40,500 nt of DNA, taken from Deltaproteobacteria bacterium. Lineage in GTDB: Bacteria; Desulfobacterota; DSM-4660; Desulfatiglandales; HGW-15. Location of the stretch: contig JAFGFY010000113.1 in NCBI GenBank assembly GCA_016930795.1, positions 1-40,500 on the forward strand, in the 5' to 3' direction. The notes below the pieces were generated by a model. The model ran no database searches. It was not told the origin of the DNA and saw nothing but the letters and a program-made list of their open reading frames with translations. The translations under genes and the position numbers were made by a program. Of this stretch, positions 36,205-40,500 are shown in pieces (within the stretch, counting starts at the first letter, position 1; the number at the start of each line of letters is the position of its first letter).

Positions 36205-36234
36205 ATTGTTGCCCCAAATGAGCAAAGGTTCTAG

Positions 36235-37125
<891 letters not shown>

Positions 37126-37209
37126 AGGTGTCAATACATGATTCTAAGAACCTTCCATTCTCATTGACATAAAATGTTATTGTTGTCTTTAGTTTTTGAG
37201 GATCAGAAT

Positions 37210-38421
37210 ATGGATGATAAAGTGAATGATATAAGAAAGTTGGCAGACACATACATGTTTCAGACGTATGCGAGAATCCCTCTAACCCTTGTTCGGGGAG
37301 AAGGGTGTCGCCTCTGGGACGACCAAGGCAAAGAGTACCTCGATTTTGTCAGCGGCATTGCTGTCTGTGCCTTGGGACATAGCTCCCCCGTCGTCAGGGA
37401 GGCCCTTGAGAGACAATCTCAAACCCTAGTGCATGTTTCAAACCTGTACTACACTAAACCGCAAACCGAGCTGGCCAAGCTCCTGGTGGAAAATTCCTTC
37501 GCCGACCGCGTGTTCTTCTGTAACAGCGGCGCTGAAGCCAATGAGGCAGCCATCAAACTGGTTCGCCGTTTTTCAAAAGAGAAATATGGTTCCGGTAGAC
37601 ATGTTATCATCAGTATGACGGGTTCATTTCACGGCCGAACCATGGCGGCCCTATCGGCCACGGGGCAGGAAAAGATTCAAAAGGGTTATGACCCTTTGGT
37701 GCAGACTTTCAAGTTCGTCCCCTTTGGCGATCTATCAAGTCTGGAGAAGGCCATAGATGATACCGTGTGTGCGGTGATGTTGGAACCTATTCAGGGAGAA
37801 GGAGGTATAGTCTGCCCGAGTCCTGATTACCTGAAGGGCGTCAAGGAGATTTGCGACGCGAGAAATCTCGTACTCATCTTTGATGAGGTCCAGGTGGGGA
37901 TGGGACGGACCGGCAAACTGTTTGCCTATGAGCATTACGGTGTCACTCCTCACGTCATGACCCTAGCTAAGGCTTTGGGAAACGGACTTCCCATTGGCGC
38001 CATGCTCTCCACCGAAGAATTGAGCAGCGCGTTCGGGCCCGGAAGTCATGCCTCCACTTTCGGGGGGACACCCCTCGTGACGGCCGTGGCAAAAGCCGTC
38101 CTCAAGAGTCTCCTGGAAGATGGATGGATCGAGAACTGCCGGCAGATGGGCGAATACTTCAGGGAAAAACTGGAGGACTTGAATAAGAAGCACTCCATGA
38201 TCAAAGGCGTTAGGGGACTTGGTCTTATTCTTGGGATTGAGCTTGATCGGCCTGGAACCCCGATCATGGACGCCTGCAGGAAAAAGGGGATTCTCATCAA
38301 CTGTATTCAGGAGAATATCCTGCGATTTGTCCCTCCCCTCATTGTCGGCAAAAAAGAAATCGATCTCATGGTCGCAGCGTTAGATGAGACTTTGAGTGAA
38401 ATGAAAGGACGTTTGGAATGA
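37210..38421 (+). CDS. argD: acetylornithine aminotransferase
   Basis: This PLP enzyme converts N-acetylglutamate semialdehyde to N-acetylornithine. The 403-residue protein shows the class III aminotransferase plan: [13 protein letters not shown] near the N-terminus, [52 protein letters not shown] and the PLP lysine K254 in [15 protein letters not shown], followed by [18 protein letters not shown] 37210 was chosen over ATG 37174 because GAGGA lies 7 nt before it. Its TGA overlaps the argG ATG (ATGA), so the two are translationally coupled. It lies 84 bases after argB. Confidence 0.95.
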   Translation: MDDKVNDIRKLADTYMFQTYARIPLTLVRGEGCRLWDDQGKEYLDFVSGIAVCALGHSSPVVREALERQSQTLVHVSNLYYTKPQTELAKLLVENSFADRVFFCNSGAEANEAAIKLVRRFSKEKYGSGRHVIISMTGSFHGRTMAALSATGQEKIQKGYDPLVQTFKFVPFGDLSSLEKAIDDTVCAVMLEPIQGEGGIVCPSPDYLKGVKEICDARNLVLIFDEVQVGMGRTGKLFAYEHYGVTPHVMTLAKALGNGLPIGAMLSTEELSSAFGPGSHASTFGGTPLVTAVAKAVLKSLLEDGWIENCRQMGEYFREKLEDLNKKHSMIKGVRGLGLILGIELDRPGTPIMDACRKKGILINCIQENILRFVPPLIVGKKEIDLMVAALDETLSEMKGRLE

Positions 38422-39617
38422 AGATAGTGCTCGCTTATTCCGGAGGGTTGGATACCTCCGTTATTCTCTCATGGTTGATGGAAACATATCAGTGCCCTGT
38501 TATCGCCTATTCTGCTGATTTAGGGCAGGGGGATGATATGGATGAAGTGAAGAAGAAGGCAATAAAGACAGGCGCGGAAGAGGTCATCGTCGAGGACCTC
38601 AAAGAGCCCTTTGTGCAAGATTTTGTCTGGCCTGCCCTGAGGGCCAACGCGGTTTATGAGTCAGGATACCTCCTCGGGACTTCTCTGGCAAGGCCTCTCA
38701 TCGCCATGAGGCAGGTAGATGCAGCAAGAAGACTGGGTGCGGATGCCGTTAGTCACGGTGCCACGGGAAAAGGGAATGATCAGGTCCGTTTTGAAATGGC
38801 CTATCTTGCCCTTGAGCCGGGTTTGAAGATCATCGCGCCTTGGAGAATCTGGGACTTCAAGGGTAGAGAAGATCTGGTGAAATACGCCCGCTTAAAAGGC
38901 GTTCCTGTGCCGGTGACCAGAGAAAAACCCTATTCGAGTGACGGAAACCTTCTCCACGTCAGTTTTGAAGGGGGTATTCTGGAGGATACCTGGAAAGAGC
39001 CCCCTGAGGATATGTTTGTGATGTCGGTCTCTCCTGAGGAAGCACCTGATAAATCCACTTATGTTGAGATCGAATTCAAACAAGGCAACCCCGTGGCTGT
39101 TGATGGAAAGTCCATGTCTCCTGCAAGTCTTTTGGCCCACCTCAACAGACTGGGCGGTCAAAACGGCATAGGCAGGGTGAATTTGGTTGAAAATCGATAT
39201 GTGGGGATGAAATCCAGGGGGGTCTATGAAACACCCGGCGGCACCATCTTGAGAGTTGCCCACCAAGGCATGGAGTCCATTACCATGGATCGAGAGGTCA
39301 TGCACATCAGAGACGGCCTTGTCCCCCGTTTTGCAGAAATGATCTACAATGGTTACTGGTTTTCTCCTGAGAAAGAGATGCTCCAGGCCCTTGTTGATGA
39401 AACACAAAAGAACGTCACCGGCCTCGTGAGGCTCAAACTCTATAAAGGAAACTGTACCACGGCGGGCATTAAATCTGAGTATTCCTTATATCACTCGGAT
39501 TTTGCGACCTTTGAGAAAGATGACGTATATGATCAGAAAGATGCCGAAGGCTTTATCAGGCTCAATGCACTGCGGCTCAAGATAGCCCATCTCTTGAAAA
39601 AGAAACAAGCGAAATGA
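38418..39617 (+). CDS. argG: argininosuccinate synthase
   Basis: This enzyme joins citrulline and aspartate with ATP to form argininosuccinate. The 399-residue protein begins [16 protein letters not shown], the ATP pyrophosphatase P-loop at 6-14, followed by [15 protein letters not shown] and ATPase family text such as [16 protein letters not shown] and [19 protein letters not shown]. The length matches the short bacterial family. It overlaps argD by four bases and ends 35 bases before argH. The argF gene, commonly placed between argD and argG in related genomes, is missing here, so the ornithine carbamoyltransferase must be encoded elsewhere. Confidence 0.97.
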   Translation: MKIVLAYSGGLDTSVILSWLMETYQCPVIAYSADLGQGDDMDEVKKKAIKTGAEEVIVEDLKEPFVQDFVWPALRANAVYESGYLLGTSLARPLIAMRQVDAARRLGADAVSHGATGKGNDQVRFEMAYLALEPGLKIIAPWRIWDFKGREDLVKYARLKGVPVPVTREKPYSSDGNLLHVSFEGGILEDTWKEPPEDMFVMSVSPEEAPDKSTYVEIEFKQGNPVAVDGKSMSPASLLAHLNRLGGQNGIGRVNLVENRYVGMKSRGVYETPGGTILRVAHQGMESITMDREVMHIRDGLVPRFAEMIYNGYWFSPEKEMLQALVDETQKNVTGLVRLKLYKGNCTTAGIKSEYSLYHSDFATFEKDDVYDQKDAEGFIRLNALRLKIAHLLKKKQAK

Positions 39618-39652
39618 GCATGATGCAACCAGAGGGATAAAAGGGACAATCG

Positions 39653-40500
39653 ATGGCGCACAAGCTTTGGGGAGGTCGGTTTCAAAAAGACATGGATAAG
39701 GCGGCGGACACGTTCAATGCCTCCATCAGTTTCGACGCACGTCTCTACGCCCAGGACATTGAGGGGAGCATGGCCCACTGTCGTATGCTGGCCAAGCAAG
39801 GGATTATAAACAATGAAGAGGCTACCCAGATCCTTGACGGCCTTCTGGAAATCAAAAGGGAAATGGACAGGAGCGAACTCCTGATTAATGAAGACCACGA
39901 AGACATCCATTCTCTGGTGGAGAAGACCCTCGTGGAAAAAATCGGTCCCGTTGGGGAGAAGCTTCATACGGGACGAAGTCGGAACGACCAGGTCTCCCTA
40001 GATGTTCGTTTGTATACAAGGGAGGCCATCCATAGAGTGACGGACCTTGTCAAAGAGATGCAAAGGGTCTTGGTCGATCTTGCCGAAAGGAATATCGATT
40101 TGATATTCCCTGCCTATACACACTTGCAGCGCGCGCAGCCCGTACTTCTGGCCCATCATCTGCTGGCTTATTATGAAATGCTGAAAAGAGACCGGCAAAG
40201 GTTCCTGGAGGGTCTTCAACGGGTAAATATCCTTCCCCTCGGAAGTGCTGCGGTGGCCGGCTCTACCTTTGACCTTGACCGAAACATGGTGGCCAAGGAA
40301 CTGGGTTTTGATGCCATCTCTGAGAATAGTATGGACGCCGTAAGCGATCGGGACTTTGTCATTGAGTTCATTTCTGCATCCTCTATCCTGATGATGCATC
40401 TGAGCCGTCTGTGTGAGGAGCTCATTATTTGGTCAACTCAAGAGTTCGGATTTGTGATCCTTCCGGAGGCTTTTTGCACAGGGAGCAGCATCATGCCCCA
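39653..40500 (+). CDS. argH: argininosuccinate lyase, cut by the window end
   Basis: This enzyme splits argininosuccinate into arginine and fumarate, the last step. Only the first 282 residues are in the window; the full protein is normally about 460. Visible parts are KLWGGRFQKDMD at the start, HEDIHSLVEKTLVEKIG, LHTGRSRNDQVSLD, AYTHLQRAQPVLLAHHLLAY and LPLGSAAVAGSTFDLDR, and the window ends in the signature GSSIMP (PQK expected next). The start ATG 39653 has AGGG about 7 nt upstream. It belongs to the argB-argD-argG-argH string. The enzyme shares its fold with PurB, also in this window. Confidence 0.96.
   Translation, partial: MAHKLWGGRFQKDMDKAADTFNASISFDARLYAQDIEGSMAHCRMLAKQGIINNEEATQILDGLLEIKREMDRSELLINEDHEDIHSLVEKTLVEKIGPVGEKLHTGRSRNDQVSLDVRLYTREAIHRVTDLVKEMQRVLVDLAERNIDLIFPAYTHLQRAQPVLLAHHLLAYYEMLKRDRQRFLEGLQRVNILPLGSAAVAGSTFDLDRNMVAKELGFDAISENSMDAVSDRDFVIEFISASSILMMHLSRLCEELIIWSTQEFGFVILPEAFCTGSSIMP

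Noticed and set aside
37164-37169. TTGACA between argB and argD as an internal promoter
   Set aside because: No acceptable -10 follows at any normal spacing; argD is more simply read from the upstream transcript.

Overview
The window reads as a chromosomal segment of a Gram-negative, anaerobe-like Desulfobacterota (former Deltaproteobacteria) bacterium. This assignment is inference, based on an xerC-hslV-hslU-arg gene string, an EF-G-2 type GTPase, a periplasmic rhodanese-like protein, a SecA with a zinc-binding tail, Csd4/Csd6-like peptidoglycan enzymes and several PAS/NarL-type signalling proteins. Most of the DNA is housekeeping. The accessory and decayed material is concentrated between about 5.5 and 12.2 kb.

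Layout. 0-2 kb: a hybrid sensor kinase on the minus strand whose phosphotransfer residues are replaced. 2-5.5 kb: dnaE. 5.5-6.2 kb: an exported rhodanese-like protein that lacks the usual Cys. 6.2-12.2 kb: a gene-poor stretch holding a broken sugar dehydrogenase joined to an N-terminally shortened sugar acetyltransferase (apparently a deletion scar in an O-antigen-type wbpB-wbpD pair), a small secreted helix-hairpin-helix protein, a NarL-type kinase/regulator pair, an unknown gene, and a 220-bp MITE-like element with 14-bp terminal inverted repeats and a 5-bp target duplication. 12.2-18.9 kb: an RNB exoribonuclease, then a minus-strand pair resembling Csd6/Pgp2 and Csd4/Pgp1 (peptidoglycan trimming enzymes that set cell shape in Campylobacterota), then purB. 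19-20.2 kb: a HAD phosphatase and a two-tRNA transcript (Lys, Glu) with a recognisable promoter and a perfect 19-bp terminator stem. 20.3-30.7 kb: uvrC, a membrane-anchored M23 peptidase, secA, manC-manB, rdgB, cutA and mog. 30.7-32.8 kb: an EF-G-2 type factor in line with mog. 33-40.5 kb: xerC, hslV, hslU, argB, argD, argG and argH (argH is cut by the window end).

How the genes work together. hslV/hslU make the ATP-dependent HslUV protease. argB-argD-argG-argH cover four steps of arginine synthesis; argF is absent from the slot between argD and argG. manC and manB would supply GDP-mannose for surface polysaccharide. The Csd4-like and Csd6-like proteins and the M23 peptidase all act on the cell wall. 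The kinase/regulator pair at 9.2-10.8 kb has no membrane sensor and lies next to a dyad motif that occurs twice in nearby intergenic DNA.

I found no CRISPR array, rRNA, intact transposase or prophage. The best candidates for follow-up are the Csd4/Csd6-like operon with a duplicated NTF2-like domain, the MITE-like element, the degenerate kinase, the Cys-less rhodanese and the shared dyad motif. All functional calls come from reading the sequence and recalled family features; no searches were run.
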